Notes: generated by a model from the sequence alone, not told the origin. A stretch of DNA of 64,000 nt from Aquibium sp. ELW1220 (GCF_030398385.1 NZ_JAOAOQ010000001.1:124001-188000), one strand, 5' to 3'. Shown: positions 34,288 through 43,592, numbered from the stretch's first letter. Program-made: numbers and translations.

Positions 34288-36945
34288 TCACGCTGAGTGC
34301 CTGCCGCGACTCGCCAGCTTCTTTGCCGGCTTTCCCTTTGCTCCGATCGGTGCCTGCGCCTTGCGGAAATCGGCCCATGGGTCCGCAGGAAGATTCGCGA
34401 GCCGCGCGGCTGCGTTCATTACCGTGAAGGTGGCGGGGCCGATATTCGATCCAAGCTCATCCCACTCGATCGGCATCGATACCGCGGCTCCGTCGCGAGC
34501 GCGTGTCGAATAGGGCGCGACTGCGGTGGCGCCGCGGCCGTTGCGCAGATAGTCGACGAGAATCTTGCCTTTTCGCTTCGCCTTCGAAACAGTCGCGACG
34601 AAGCGCTCTGGACTGTCCGCCGACATTTCGTTGGCGATGCGCTTGGCAAAGCCTTTCACCTCGTCCCAGCCGGCCACAGGCTGCACGGGGCTGACGACGT
34701 GCAGCCCCTTGCCACCGGAGGTCTTGAGGAAGCAGGCCAGGCCTTCGGCCTCCAGCCGCTCGCGCACCTCGCGTGCCGCTGTCATCATCGCCTCCCACGT
34801 CACGCCCTCGCCGGGGTCTAGGTCCATGACGATCTGGTCGGGCTTCTCCAGATCGTCGAGCGAGGCCTGCCAGGGATGGATTTCCAGTACCCCACCCTGC
34901 ACCAGCCCGATCAGCCCGTCGAAACCGTCGATGCCCACGATCGGTTCTCCAGATGTGTCCTGCGGATCGTGCAGCGTGAGAATCCGTGCATTCATCCCCT
35001 TCCACGCGTGCTTCTGGAAGAAGCATTGACCGCCGACGCCGCCCGGGCAGCGCAACAGCGCGAGGGGGCGATGCACGACATGGGGTGCCATGAACCTCCA
35101 GGCTTCGCTGTAATACGCTGCCAGTCCCTGCTTGGTGACGCCGGCATCCTTCCAGTATATCCGGTCCGGGTGCGTGAGTTTCACCGTCCACCGCGGCAGC
35201 GCATCCCCACCCTTCCGGGTGCCCCCATCCTCCCGCGTCACCGCTTCCGGCGCCTTGTCCTCCCGCAGCCCGCGGAAAGAGGCATGCCGCAACACGCCGT
35301 CGCCGGTCCAGGCCCGAAACTCGACTTCGGCCACCAGTTTCGGTTCGACGAAGCGCACGTTGCGTCGCGCCTCGGCCGACAGCGGACCGGAAAACGGCGA
35401 CGTGTCGCGCACCAGCGGCTTCAGTTGCGCAAGAAGGCCTTCGGCGACCTTGCGCGAAAAGCCGGTGCCGACGCGCCCGGCGTGGATGAACGCGCCGCCC
35501 TGATGGTGACCGAGCACCAGCGACCCGATCGCCTTGTCCGACGTCGTGGAAGGGACATACCCGGCGACCACGAATTCCTGCCGCTCCGAGCATTTCGACT
35601 TGATCCAGTCCCGCCCGCGGCCCGGGCGGTACTTGCCGTCGCGCAGCTTGGAGATAACCCCCTCGAGGCTGAGCCGGCAGGCGTGCCGGAGGATCATCTC
35701 ACCGTCCTCGTCGAAATGCTCGCTGAAGCGCAGGGCGGCCGGTGCGGCGTGCAGCACCCGCGCAAGTGCGGCCTTGCGGTCGATCAGCGCCGCGCCGGTC
35801 AGGTCGCGCCCGTCGAGATGCATCAGATCGAAGACGTAGTATACGAATCGGTCGGAGCGACCCTCCGACAGATCGGCCTGCAGGGCGGAGAAATCCGACG
35901 CTCCGCCACCGCCCTCGACCACCAGTTCGCCGTCGATCACTGCCTCCGCGACCGGCAGCGCGGCCAGCGCATCGGCCACGGCGCCGCCGAAGCGATCGGT
36001 CCAGTCGAGCCCGCTTCGGGTCAGCAGCCTCGCCTTGCCATTGGCGACATGTGCCTGAAGGCGGTAGCCGTCGAACTTGATCTCGTGGATAAAGCGATCT
36101 CCCGATGGAGCCTCGGCCCGCAGCGTCGCCAGTTGCGGCTCGATGAACCCGGGCATCGCCGTCTTGCGGCCGCCCTTCGCCGGAGCGGCGGCTTCTGCCT
36201 CGGCTTGGCTGGCGCCATTGTCGCCTGCATCGGCGGCCGGCGCCTTCGCCTTGCTGCCCGCTGCCGCCTTCACGCCGCGTACCGGCCGCGCACTGGCCTT
36301 GGCAGCCGAACGCTTCGTCGTCTGCTCCTCCTCCGGGGCTTTCGCGATCCTGCCGGTCTTCGACGACCATCCTGGCTTCTCGTTCTCCACGTCAGCGATG
36401 ACCCGGCCCGTCTTCACCGATTCCGGTCGTTCTTCCAGGATATCGGGTTCGTCGGTGCCACGGGCGAAGTCGTCGTCGCCCTTGATCAGCAGCCAGTTCT
36501 CCCGCTTCTCGCGGGGCTTTCCCGCCATCCGCACCAGATGCCAGCGGCCACCAAGCTTCTCGCCCGTCAGCTCGAAGTCGAGATGGCCTTTCCTGTAGCC
36601 CTTCTCAGCGTCGCCGATCGGCGCCCAGGTGCCGCGATCCCAGACGATCACGGTGCCGCCGCCATATTCGCCTATCGGGATCGTGCCCTCGAAGTCGCCA
36701 TACTCCAGGGGATGATCCTCGACATGCACGGCCAGCCGCTTTTCGCCGGGCAGGAGGCTCGGTCCGCGCGTAACAGCCCAGCTGCGCAGCACGCCGTCCA
36801 CCTCCATGCGGAAGTCGTAATGCAGCCGCCGCGCCGCGTGCTTCTGGATGACGAAGGAGCGCCCGCCCGTTTTCGGCGTCGCAGCGCCCTCCGGTTCAGC
36901 CGTCTTCTTGAAGTCGCGCTTCTTCCGGTAGATATCGAGCGCCAT
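34288..36945 (-). CDS. ligD: DNA ligase D (PE-ligase-polymerase)
   Basis: 885 residues in the order 3'-phosphoesterase, ATP-dependent ligase, primase-polymerase, as in Pseudomonas LigD. PE domain about 10-170 (LHYDFRMEVDGVLRSWAV, HVEDHPLEYGDFEGTIP). A Lys/Ala-rich linker follows. The ligase carries EIKFDGYR, whose Lys is adenylated, near 290. The polymerase begins near 615 (LTHPDRIYWKDAGVTKQGL), with DLDPGEG as its metal site. It starts 1 bp after the second ku, so ku-ligD is one operon behind the promoter at 37829-37853. Confidence 0.96.
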   Translation of the reverse strand: MALDIYRKKRDFKKTAEPEGAATPKTGGRSFVIQKHAARRLHYDFRMEVDGVLRSWAVTRGPSLLPGEKRLAVHVEDHPLEYGDFEGTIPIGEYGGGTVIVWDRGTWAPIGDAEKGYRKGHLDFELTGEKLGGRWHLVRMAGKPREKRENWLLIKGDDDFARGTDEPDILEERPESVKTGRVIADVENEKPGWSSKTGRIAKAPEEEQTTKRSAAKASARPVRGVKAAAGSKAKAPAADAGDNGASQAEAEAAAPAKGGRKTAMPGFIEPQLATLRAEAPSGDRFIHEIKFDGYRLQAHVANGKARLLTRSGLDWTDRFGGAVADALAALPVAEAVIDGELVVEGGGGASDFSALQADLSEGRSDRFVYYVFDLMHLDGRDLTGAALIDRKAALARVLHAAPAALRFSEHFDEDGEMILRHACRLSLEGVISKLRDGKYRPGRGRDWIKSKCSERQEFVVAGYVPSTTSDKAIGSLVLGHHQGGAFIHAGRVGTGFSRKVAEGLLAQLKPLVRDTSPFSGPLSAEARRNVRFVEPKLVAEVEFRAWTGDGVLRHASFRGLREDKAPEAVTREDGGTRKGGDALPRWTVKLTHPDRIYWKDAGVTKQGLAAYYSEAWRFMAPHVVHRPLALLRCPGGVGGQCFFQKHAWKGMNARILTLHDPQDTSGEPIVGIDGFDGLIGLVQGGVLEIHPWQASLDDLEKPDQIVMDLDPGEGVTWEAMMTAAREVRERLEAEGLACFLKTSGGKGLHVVSPVQPVAGWDEVKGFAKRIANEMSADSPERFVATVSKAKRKGKILVDYLRNGRGATAVAPYSTRARDGAAVSMPIEWDELGSNIGPATFTVMNAAARLANLPADPWADFRKAQAPIGAKGKPAKKLASRGRHSA

Positions 36946-36946
36946 T

Positions 36947-37804
36947 TCAGCCCGCCTTCTTGCGCGGCGCCGTCTTGGGCGGCGCGCGCGTCGCTGCCGT
37001 CTTTGCGGATGCGGCCGGCTTGCTCTTGCCGCTCGCCTCGGCGCTGCGCCGCAGCGCCTCCATCAGATCGACCACCTTGGCCTTCGGCTTTGGCGTGGCT
37101 GGCTTGAGCGCTCGACCTTCCATCTTGGCCTTCACCAGTTCCGCCAGCGCGGCGTCGTAGCGATCGTCGTAGTCCGATGGGTGGAATTCGCCCTTTTTCG
37201 TCTCGATGATGTACTTCGCCAGGTCGAGCATTTCGCCCTTAATCCCGATGTCCGGCACCTCTGTGAAGGCGTCCTGTGCCGAACGCACCTCGTAGTCGAA
37301 GTTGAGCGTGTTGGCGATCAGGCCCGGCCCCTGCGCCCGCAGAAGCACGGTGCGGACCCGCCGGAACAGCACCGTCCGGGCGATCGCCGCGACGTTCTTC
37401 GCCCGCATCCCCTCGCGGATCACCGCGAAGGCGCTCTCCGACACCGCGTCCGACGGCGCCACGTGGTAGGGCTTGTCGAAATAGACCGTCTCGATCTCGG
37501 GGCAGGTCAGGAACGCCTCGATCCGCAACGTCTTGTCCGCCTGCGGCACCGCGTCGGCGATCTCGTCCGGTTCCAGGATGACATATTGTCCCGAGCCGAG
37601 CTCGTAGCCCTTCACGATGTCGTCGCGCTCGACCGGCTTCTCGGTTTCCTCGTCGACATACTGGCGCTGGACCCGGTTGCCCGTCTTTCGGTTGAGAATG
37701 TTGAAGGACACCCGCTCAGACGTCGAAGCCGCGGCATGAAGCGCCACCCCGCAACTCAGTTCGGCGACCTGCAGATGGCCTTTCCAGACAGCTCTCGATG
37801 CCAC
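36947..37804 (-). CDS. ku: Ku-type DNA end-binding protein (second copy)
   Basis: 285 residues with VWKGHLQVAELSCGVAL near the start, SFNILNRKTGNRVQRQYVD, YVILEPDEI and a basic C-terminal tail (AATRAPPKTAPRKKAG). The start is set at GTG 37804, preceded by AAGGA; the frame runs open further upstream but would then begin inside the stress-type promoter (predicted transcript start near 37821). First gene of the ku-ligD operon. In Sinorhizobium meliloti some ku genes are RpoE2-dependent, which fits the promoter seen here. Confidence 0.94.
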   Translation of the reverse strand: MASRAVWKGHLQVAELSCGVALHAAASTSERVSFNILNRKTGNRVQRQYVDEETEKPVERDDIVKGYELGSGQYVILEPDEIADAVPQADKTLRIEAFLTCPEIETVYFDKPYHVAPSDAVSESAFAVIREGMRAKNVAAIARTVLFRRVRTVLLRAQGPGLIANTLNFDYEVRSAQDAFTEVPDIGIKGEMLDLAKYIIETKKGEFHPSDYDDRYDAALAELVKAKMEGRALKPATPKPKAKVVDLMEALRRSAEASGKSKPAASAKTAATRAPPKTAPRKKAG

Positions 37805-37828
37805 GGCATGTTCCTTTTCGCCGGGCAG

Positions 37829-37853
37829 AACGTCCACTGCAGGCCGATGTTCC
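37829..37853 (-). promoter_or_regulatory. EcfG-type promoter for ku-ligD
   Basis: Minus strand GGAAC (37853-37849), 17 bases, GTT (37831-37829). Predicted start near 37821, about 17 nt before the GTG. Confidence 0.7.
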
Positions 37854-37873
37854 GCAGGGGCGTCGCGCGGGCA

Positions 37874-37898
37874 GGAACCTTCCTTGCTTCGCCGTGTT
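37874..37898 (+). promoter_or_regulatory. EcfG-type promoter for DUF2188 gene
   Basis: GGAAC (37874-37878), 17 bases, GTT (37896-37898). Predicted start near 37905, 25 nt before the ATG. Divergent from the ku-ligD promoter, 20 bp away. Confidence 0.7.
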
Positions 37899-37929
37899 GC
37901 GGAGGGAAATCACATTCAGGGAAACAGCA

Positions 37930-38175
37930 ATGCCCCGCCTGATCTACGAAGTCGTGCAGCACGACGAAGCCTGGGCCTACAAGGTCGGCGACGTCTTCTC
38001 CGAACCCTTCGCGACACGCGAGGAGGCGCACGCCGCAGCCGAGCAGGCCGCGGCCAATCACCGTCTCGCCGGCCCGGACGAGCACATCGAGTACCAGGAT
38101 CCGGAGGGCGGATGGCACGAAGAGGACGAGGACGGCGCCGACCGTCCGGACACCGGCGTTGCCGATCCGCAATGA
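37930..38175 (+). CDS. DUF2188 family protein
   Basis: 81 residues. The DUF2188 core fills residues 3-45: YEVVQHDEAWAYKVGDVFSE followed by PFATREEAHAAAEQAAANHR, a small beta-beta-alpha unit. The C-terminal 30 residues are acidic. ATG 37930 with AGGGAAA upstream and a stress-type promoter 32 bp away. The family is common beside stress genes; its function is unknown. Confidence 0.85.
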   Translation: MPRLIYEVVQHDEAWAYKVGDVFSEPFATREEAHAAAEQAAANHRLAGPDEHIEYQDPEGGWHEEDEDGADRPDTGVADPQ

Positions 38176-38206
38176 GCAGCGGCAGTCTGCCCGTTTCACC
38201 TGCCCC

Positions 38207-38794
38207 CTAGGATCGCCTCGGAAACGGCCGTGACAGGAAGCGTGAGCCGCACAGGCCGAACCGCCAGGGCACGTCGACCGCCTTGCTGATACCGATCCGC
38301 GGCCCCGTGACGACGGCGGGCCGCCCGGAGGCAATCGCCAGCCGCAACGCCCCCTGGCCGATGGGCCTCCCGTTCTGCGCCTGGTCTAGTGCCAGCGCCT
38401 GACAGAGCTTGCCGGGTCCCGAGCAGAGCGCCCGGACGTCCTCCAGCCCCCGCCGCCGCACCATGGCGGGAAGGCCTGTTGTGGGCTCCAGCGCTCGCAC
38501 CAGTACCGCAGAGCCTGGCGCGCAGACCACGTTGAAGCACCAGTGGATGCCGTAGGAGCGATAGACATAGGCGTGGCCGGCCGGACCGAACATTGCCGCA
38601 TTTCGCGCGGTCGGGCCGGAAAAACTGTGCGATGCAGGGTCGTCGGCAGCATAGGCTTCGGTCTCGACCACCAGGCCGCCAACGCCGTCATGGGTCAGGA
38701 GCGCGCCGATCAGATCGGCTGCCACTTCGTGCGCCGGCCGGTCCAGGAAGCCCGCCAACCCCCTTGCCTCCATCATCGTCACCTTGTCTGCCAT
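38207..38794 (-). CDS. 3-methyladenine DNA glycosylase (AAG/MPG family)
   Basis: 195 residues. Excises alkylated purines to begin base excision repair. Signatures: VVETEAYAADDPASHSFSGP (catalytic Glu and the turn after it), NAAMFGPAGHAYVYRSYGIH and CFNVVC, then LCSGPGKLCQAL. ATG at 38794 lacks a strong ribosome site; ATG at 38776, preceded by AAGGTGACG, is an alternative. It lies convergent to DUF2188 with a 31-bp gap. No stress-type promoter is seen upstream. Confidence 0.92.
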   Translation of the reverse strand: MADKVTMMEARGLAGFLDRPAHEVAADLIGALLTHDGVGGLVVETEAYAADDPASHSFSGPTARNAAMFGPAGHAYVYRSYGIHWCFNVVCAPGSAVLVRALEPTTGLPAMVRRRGLEDVRALCSGPGKLCQALALDQAQNGRPIGQGALRLAIASGRPAVVTGPRIGISKAVDVPWRFGLCGSRFLSRPFPRRS

Positions 38795-39072
38795 CCTGAT
38801 GATCAGCCGGGAGCCCGGTCTGCGCGAGTTCCCTCCTCTTCCGTAGCATCCGGTGCCGGATCGCGGAACAAGCCGCCGCTGCGCGAATTTAGGATGTCAC
38901 GAAGCCGCGGCGAGCCTTCGCGGCGGTAAATGGGAGCGACAGTGTTCGATGCATATACGGTTCGAAATCCGTCGAACGCCCTGCGGCGCAGGAGGGCGCA
39001 CCTGTCGGAGTCCGGCGCAGTGTCCGTTGGCCTCGGGCAACGGCAGTCTCGGCGGCGGCTTCCGCCTGTCCG

Positions 39073-40161
39073 ATGGAGGTGACTGACCTGCGCGGCATCG
39101 ACTCGATATCCATGGTGGCCGCGACTCCCGAAATGGCAGCTGCGCGTGCCGAGCTTGCCTATGTCAGCGACACGGGACCGGGCATTCGCCGCCGTCGCGC
39201 TGGGAAGGGCTTCGCCTATTTCCAGCCGGGCGGTGGAAAGCTGCAAGATGCGAACGCGCGTGCGCGCATCCGCGCGCTCGCCATCCCGCCCGCCTGGACC
39301 GACGTGTGGATCTCGCCCGATCCTGACGGTCACATGCAGGCGACCGGCCGCGACCAGAAGGGTCGCAAGCAGTATCGCTACCATCCGGGATGGACTGCCT
39401 GTCGCGACGAAGCGAAGTTTTCGTCGCTGGTCGCTTTCGCCTCCGTCCTGCCGAAGATAAGGGACCGCATCGACCACGACTTGCGCCGCCCCGGCGTCCC
39501 GCGCGAGCGCGTGCTCGCCTCCGTCGTCTGGCTTCTCGACCGCACGCTGATCCGGATCGGCAACGACGTCTATACCCGCCAGAACGAGAGTTTCGGGCTG
39601 ACCACGTTGCGCCACCGGCACGTCCGGATCGAGGGCCAGCAGATCCGGTTCTCCTTCGTTGGCAAGTCGGGGCAGGAGTGGAAACTCAAGTTGTCCGACC
39701 GGCGCATCGCCCGTATTGTCGGCACCATCGAGGAACTGCCGGGACAGCATCTGTTCCAGTACATCGATGGAGATGGGGAACGTCGGCCGGTCCATTCGCA
39801 CGACGTCAACGCCTATCTGCGCGAGACCGCCGGCCCGCAATTCACCTCCAAGCACTTCCGGACCTGGGCTGCGACCACTGGCGCGGCGGTGCGCTTCGCC
39901 GAACTGGAACCGCCCCAGACGAAACGCGATCTCGCCCGCGTCACCAATCAGGTGGTCGATCAGGTGGCGGGGCGCCTTCACAACACCCGCGCCGTCTGCC
40001 GCCGCTGCTACATCCACCCGCTCGTCGTCGAACGCTGGGAGCAGGGCGTGATCGGAGAAGAACTTGCACAGATCCGCCGCCGCAACCGCAAGCCCCTCCA
40101 GGGGCTGGACGAGGACGAATCCGCCGTTTTGCGCTGGCTTCGCACCCATCACCAGCAGTAG
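39073..40161 (+). CDS. DNA topoisomerase IB (poxvirus-like)
   Basis: 362 residues. Relaxes supercoils through a 3'-phosphotyrosyl intermediate. Seen: FAYFQPGGGKL, RIRALAIPPAWTDVWISPDP, GRDQKGRKQYRYHP, LLDRTLIRIGNDVY, TSKHFRTWAATT, and the tyrosine in CRRCYIHPLVVE as the likely nucleophile. ATG at 39073 is tentative, since ATG 39112 also gives a full domain and neither has a strong ribosome site. The 278 bp upstream hold no recognisable promoter or other feature. Confidence 0.92.
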   Translation: MEVTDLRGIDSISMVAATPEMAAARAELAYVSDTGPGIRRRRAGKGFAYFQPGGGKLQDANARARIRALAIPPAWTDVWISPDPDGHMQATGRDQKGRKQYRYHPGWTACRDEAKFSSLVAFASVLPKIRDRIDHDLRRPGVPRERVLASVVWLLDRTLIRIGNDVYTRQNESFGLTTLRHRHVRIEGQQIRFSFVGKSGQEWKLKLSDRRIARIVGTIEELPGQHLFQYIDGDGERRPVHSHDVNAYLRETAGPQFTSKHFRTWAATTGAAVRFAELEPPQTKRDLARVTNQVVDQVAGRLHNTRAVCRRCYIHPLVVERWEQGVIGEELAQIRRRNRKPLQGLDEDESAVLRWLRTHHQQ

Positions 40162-40190
40162 CGCGGCCGCACCAGGCAGTGCGAACGAAG

Positions 40191-40216
40191 AAGGGCGGCA
40201 CCGTGCACCGCCCTTT
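40191..40216. terminator. Intrinsic terminator, convergent genes
   Basis: AAGGGCGG / CCGCCCTT stem with a 9-base interior and a T-run on the plus side, between topoisomerase IB (ends 40161) and the DUF427 gene (ends 40246). Confidence 0.7.
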
Positions 40217-40245
40217 TCGATCTGTACTCCGTCTGGCCGGAGCTC

Positions 40246-40620
40246 TTAATCCGGCCAGTGCACCTTGTGCTCGGTATCGGGGGTTTCCATTGCCTCGACA
40301 GTCACGATTTCCGGGTCGAAAGCCGCGTGGCCGCGCAACTCGCGGAACTCAACCGGTGGTGCGTCGTAGGCCCACATCGCCCTGTCGGCGGCTTCGCCGA
40401 CCGCGCTCACCCGCCAGTGCCGCATCAGATGCCCGGCATCCTCGCCGTCTCCCGGCTGTTCCTGCAGGAACTCGAAATAGATGTGCTCGAAGGGAATGAA
40501 ATAGACGTCGCGCCGCCCGGCTTCGCTCACCCTGAGCGCGGCATCCGTCGAGGCCACCATGGCGTCGCGAAACATCACGTTCACCTTTCCCCGGAAGCGC
40601 TCCACCCGTTTCGTATCCAT
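40246..40620 (-). CDS. DUF427 family protein
   Basis: 124 residues of the DUF427 beta-fold: VNVMFRDAMVASTDAALRV, then YFIPFEHIYFEFL, HWRVSAVGEAADRAMWAYDA and HAAFDPEIVTVEA. The role of the family is unknown; some members are fused to other domains. ATG 40620. It lies 45 bp downstream of the DUF3008 gene on the same strand and is probably co-transcribed with it. Confidence 0.83.
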   Translation of the reverse strand: MDTKRVERFRGKVNVMFRDAMVASTDAALRVSEAGRRDVYFIPFEHIYFEFLQEQPGDGEDAGHLMRHWRVSAVGEAADRAMWAYDAPPVEFRELRGHAAFDPEIVTVEAMETPDTEHKVHWPD

Positions 40621-40665
40621 CGCGTATCCTCGCTGTCTTTCTCGTTTTTCCACGGCCGTCGCTGC

Positions 40666-40854
40666 TCAGGCGTCCGACTTGTGCTCGGGCTTGCCCTTGC
40701 GCTTGGTCGACGCCATTTCCGAAAGCTCCTTCTCGGACATGGTTTTCTCCATGCTCTTCGAGGCACCCTTCAACTGACTTTTTTTCGTGTCTCCGCGCTT
40801 GGCGGAAAGCGCGGCGCCCGCAGCCTTCTGCTGCGCCTTCGACATTGCCGGCAT
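40666..40854 (-). CDS. DUF3008 family protein
   Basis: 62 residues, very basic and Lys/Ser rich: MPAMSKAQQKAAGAALSAKR, then LKGASKSMEKTMSEKELSEM and KRKGKPEHKSDA, the characteristic pattern of this short family found across rhizobia. Probably disordered and perhaps nucleic-acid binding. ATG at 40854 with AAAGGAGA upstream. A weak stress-type promoter lies at 40909-40933. Confidence 0.85.
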   Translation of the reverse strand: MPAMSKAQQKAAGAALSAKRGDTKKSQLKGASKSMEKTMSEKELSEMASTKRKGKPEHKSDA

Positions 40855-40908
40855 GACTGCATCTCCTTTGCCCGGGCGTCCGGAGCGGTCCGCGACGCGA
40901 CTTCGCAG

Positions 40909-40933
40909 AACGAACGGCGGCGCGAAAGGTTCG
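40909..40933 (-). promoter_or_regulatory. Weak EcfG-type promoter candidate for DUF3008-DUF427
   Basis: Minus strand CGAAC (40933-40929), 17 bases, GTTCT (from 40911). One mismatch at -35. Position relative to the DUF3008 start is suitable. Confidence 0.4.
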
Positions 40934-40952
40934 ATGCTTCGAGGAATGACTC

Positions 40953-40977
40953 GGAACCGGCACCCTCTGGCGGCGTT
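40953..40977 (+). promoter_or_regulatory. EcfG-type promoter for phospholipase D gene
   Basis: GGAAC (40953-40957), 17 bases, GTTT (from 40975). Predicted start near 40984, 21 nt before the ATG. Confidence 0.7.
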
Positions 40978-41004
40978 TAGGCAGTGTTTTCAGGAGTTTT
41001 CAGC

Positions 41005-42543
41005 ATGCCCCCAGCCAGCCAGGCCAGTCTACGCGTTGCTCCGGATGGGCTGGCGGTCGCCGAAGCTGTGGCGCCGGACCGCAAGAATGTCCGCCCCCGC
41101 GGCGGACCCATCCTGCGCCCCGGTCGAAACTGCTGGAAGATCGCGCGCGCCAGGCGGGCAACCGTGCTTGTCGACGGAGCGGACTACTTCGCCGCGTTGG
41201 AGAAGGCCATCCGCAAGGCGACGCGCTCCATCGTCATCCTCGGCTGGGATTTCGACGGCCGCATCCGGCTGCGTCCCGACGCCGACGCGACGGAGTCGCC
41301 GCCGCTGGGGCAGCTTCTGCGTGCTCAGGTTGAGGCAAATCCAGAGCTCGAGGTGCACATTCTCGTCTGGAGCGAGTCGATCGTTCATACGCCGGGCTCG
41401 ACCAGGGAGATGCTGTTCGGCGCGGACTGGCAGGATCATGCGCGCATCGCGGTGAAGCTCGACACCTACCACCCCATCTACGCGGCCCATCATCAGAAGA
41501 TCGTCACGATTGACGACTGTCTCGCCTTCTCGGGCGGCATGGATCTGACGGTCGGTCGCTGGGACCGTACGCCGCACCAGGCGCATGATCCGTTGCGGGT
41601 CGATCCTGACGGCAAGTCCTACCCGGCGGTCCACGACGTGCAGATGCTGGTCGATGGCGACGCCGCCTGCGTGCTGGCCGAGGTCGCGAAGGACCGCTGG
41701 CGCAATGCGACCGGCGGCGGCGCGCCGCTCGACTGCGACTGCAGTCACGATTACTGGCCCGAGGGCGTCGCGCCCGACTTTGTCGATATCGACGTCGCGG
41801 TAGCCCGCACCCTGCCGGAGTATCTCGACACGGAACCGGTGCGCGAGGCGGTTGATCTGACCATCGACGCCATCGAAAGTGCCCGCGACACGATCTACAT
41901 CGAAGCCCAGTATATGACCTCGTCGCTGCTGGGCGACGTCATCGAGCGAAGGCTTCGCGCCCTCGACGGGCCGGAAATCGTCGTGGTGATGGCGCATGAG
42001 TGCCATGGCATCATCGAGAAATGGGTGATGGGCACCAACCGGGACCGGCTCATCCGTCGCCTGCGCCAGGCCGATCGCTACGGCCGTCTACGCATTCTTT
42101 ACCCCGCCATCACCGAAGGCGGAGAGACGAGCCAGGTCTTCGTCCATTCCAAGGTCATCGTGGTCGACGACCGCTTTCTGCGGATTGGTTCGTCCAACCT
42201 CAACAACCGCTCCATCGGCCTCGACACCGAATGCGACGTTGCGGTGGAGGCAAGGAACGGCGCACAGGCGCGTGCGGTGGCACATCTGCGCGATCGGCTG
42301 ATCGCCGAGCATATCGGCGTCGCGCCCGAACGTCTCACCTTGGAGATCGAGCGCCGCGGCTCTTTGGTTGCAGCGATCGAGGGGCTTGGCGGCGGAAGAC
42401 AGCGTTTGCTGTCCTTCGAGGCGATGTCCGACGAAGGCCCGTCTCATCCGGTGCCGGGAACCCGCCTGCTTGACCCGGTGCGACCCTACCGTATCCTGCG
42501 GCTGTGGGACCGCTTCTGGCGCAAGCGCAAGCACAGCCGCTGA
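41005..42543 (+). CDS. Phospholipase D / cardiolipin synthase-like protein
   Basis: 512 residues with two HKD motifs: HHQKIVTIDDCLAFSGGMD near residue 164 and HSKVIVVDDRFLRIGSSNLN near 383, each contributing to one active site. No membrane helix or signal peptide; it may act at the inner membrane surface. ATG 41005 has AGGAG upstream, and the predicted transcript start rules out an earlier start. With the EEP and UPF0104 genes it forms a set seen in E. coli as clsB (ybhO)-ybhP-ybhN, though here on opposing strands. Confidence 0.9.
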   Translation: MPPASQASLRVAPDGLAVAEAVAPDRKNVRPRGGPILRPGRNCWKIARARRATVLVDGADYFAALEKAIRKATRSIVILGWDFDGRIRLRPDADATESPPLGQLLRAQVEANPELEVHILVWSESIVHTPGSTREMLFGADWQDHARIAVKLDTYHPIYAAHHQKIVTIDDCLAFSGGMDLTVGRWDRTPHQAHDPLRVDPDGKSYPAVHDVQMLVDGDAACVLAEVAKDRWRNATGGGAPLDCDCSHDYWPEGVAPDFVDIDVAVARTLPEYLDTEPVREAVDLTIDAIESARDTIYIEAQYMTSSLLGDVIERRLRALDGPEIVVVMAHECHGIIEKWVMGTNRDRLIRRLRQADRYGRLRILYPAITEGGETSQVFVHSKVIVVDDRFLRIGSSNLNNRSIGLDTECDVAVEARNGAQARAVAHLRDRLIAEHIGVAPERLTLEIERRGSLVAAIEGLGGGRQRLLSFEAMSDEGPSHPVPGTRLLDPVRPYRILRLWDRFWRKRKHSR

Positions 42544-42611
42544 ACCGTCAGCCGCGCGGGGGGCTGCTAGGGTTCCGGTCGCAGCCGGCATGTTTGCTGT
42601 TTCTTTCGGCC

Positions 42612-43592
42612 TCACCGGAGGCGAACGAGGAACTCGCTCACGACAAGGCTCGCCGCGCCGATCGGCAGCGGCAGCAGGAAATAGACGAAGCGGAAGATCA
42701 GCACCGCGCCGATGACGCCCTCTCCCGGTATCATGTGCAGCACGGTGGCTTCGATTACGCCAAGCCCGCCCGGTACATGCGCCAGAAGGGCGGCCGTGTT
42801 GGCTGTGACGTAGGCGGTGGCCACCGCCACATAGGGCACCTCGGCGAAACCGGCGACGGCCTGGTGCAGGCAGGCCGCCACGAGCGCGAAATTCAACGCC
42901 CCCACCCCGACCTGCGCGAGCGCGAGCTGGAGGCCGGGCAGGCGAAACTCCCATTTGCGGACGGTGATGGGTCGCCTGACGAAGGCGGAGGCGACGACAT
43001 AGCTGGCGACCAGCAGCAGCAGGCCCGCGCCGGCGGCACGCACCAGAACCGTGTCGAGCCCCGTCAGATCTGCCGCACCGCCCGGCCGGGCGAGCAACGC
43101 ACTTCCTCCGAGCGTCATCAGGCCGATCGACACCGTCAGTCCTGAAAACAGCACCAGCTTCGTAACGTCCTCCACGCTCAGGCCCCACCGCGCGTAGAAG
43201 CGGTAGCGGATTGCTCCGCTGGAAATGCCGGCAAAACCGATCGAATGTCCGAGCGACAGCGCGGTGAAGGAAGTAAGCGCTGCCTTGCGCCACGGCAGTC
43301 GGTGTCCGGCATATCGAAGACCCAAATAGTCGAACAGCGTCAGCGTCAGGTAGCTGGCCGCCATGAAAACGACCGAGCCCGCCAGACGCGCGCCTGGGAC
43401 GCTCGTCACCGAGGCGACGATTTCGCCATAGCTGTAGCCCGACAGGGTCCGGTACAGGAGGTAGCCGGCAAGGATCACCGCGGCGAGCGCGATCCAGGTC
43501 GACCACGACAGGCCGAGAGGCTTCCTGGCTGTCTGCTTCTGGTCCTGAGAGGAAGTTGCTTCGGAAAGAGGCGGCGCTGAAGTGTCGGTCAA
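42612..43592 (-). CDS. UPF0104 / lysylphosphatidylglycerol synthase-like membrane protein (YbhN-like)
   Basis: 326 residues with about eight membrane helices and the family's flippase-like pattern: SLGHSIGFAGISSGAIRYRF near 115, then TAALLAHVPGGLGVIEATVL near 270. It lacks the catalytic aminoacyl-transfer domain of MprF, so it is the membrane half only. TTG at 43592 is chosen for GAAGG seven bases upstream; earlier in-frame starts would lie inside the EEP gene. It follows the EEP gene by 32 bp. Confidence 0.85.
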   Translation of the reverse strand: MTDTSAPPLSEATSSQDQKQTARKPLGLSWSTWIALAAVILAGYLLYRTLSGYSYGEIVASVTSVPGARLAGSVVFMAASYLTLTLFDYLGLRYAGHRLPWRKAALTSFTALSLGHSIGFAGISSGAIRYRFYARWGLSVEDVTKLVLFSGLTVSIGLMTLGGSALLARPGGAADLTGLDTVLVRAAGAGLLLLVASYVVASAFVRRPITVRKWEFRLPGLQLALAQVGVGALNFALVAACLHQAVAGFAEVPYVAVATAYVTANTAALLAHVPGGLGVIEATVLHMIPGEGVIGAVLIFRFVYFLLPLPIGAASLVVSEFLVRLR

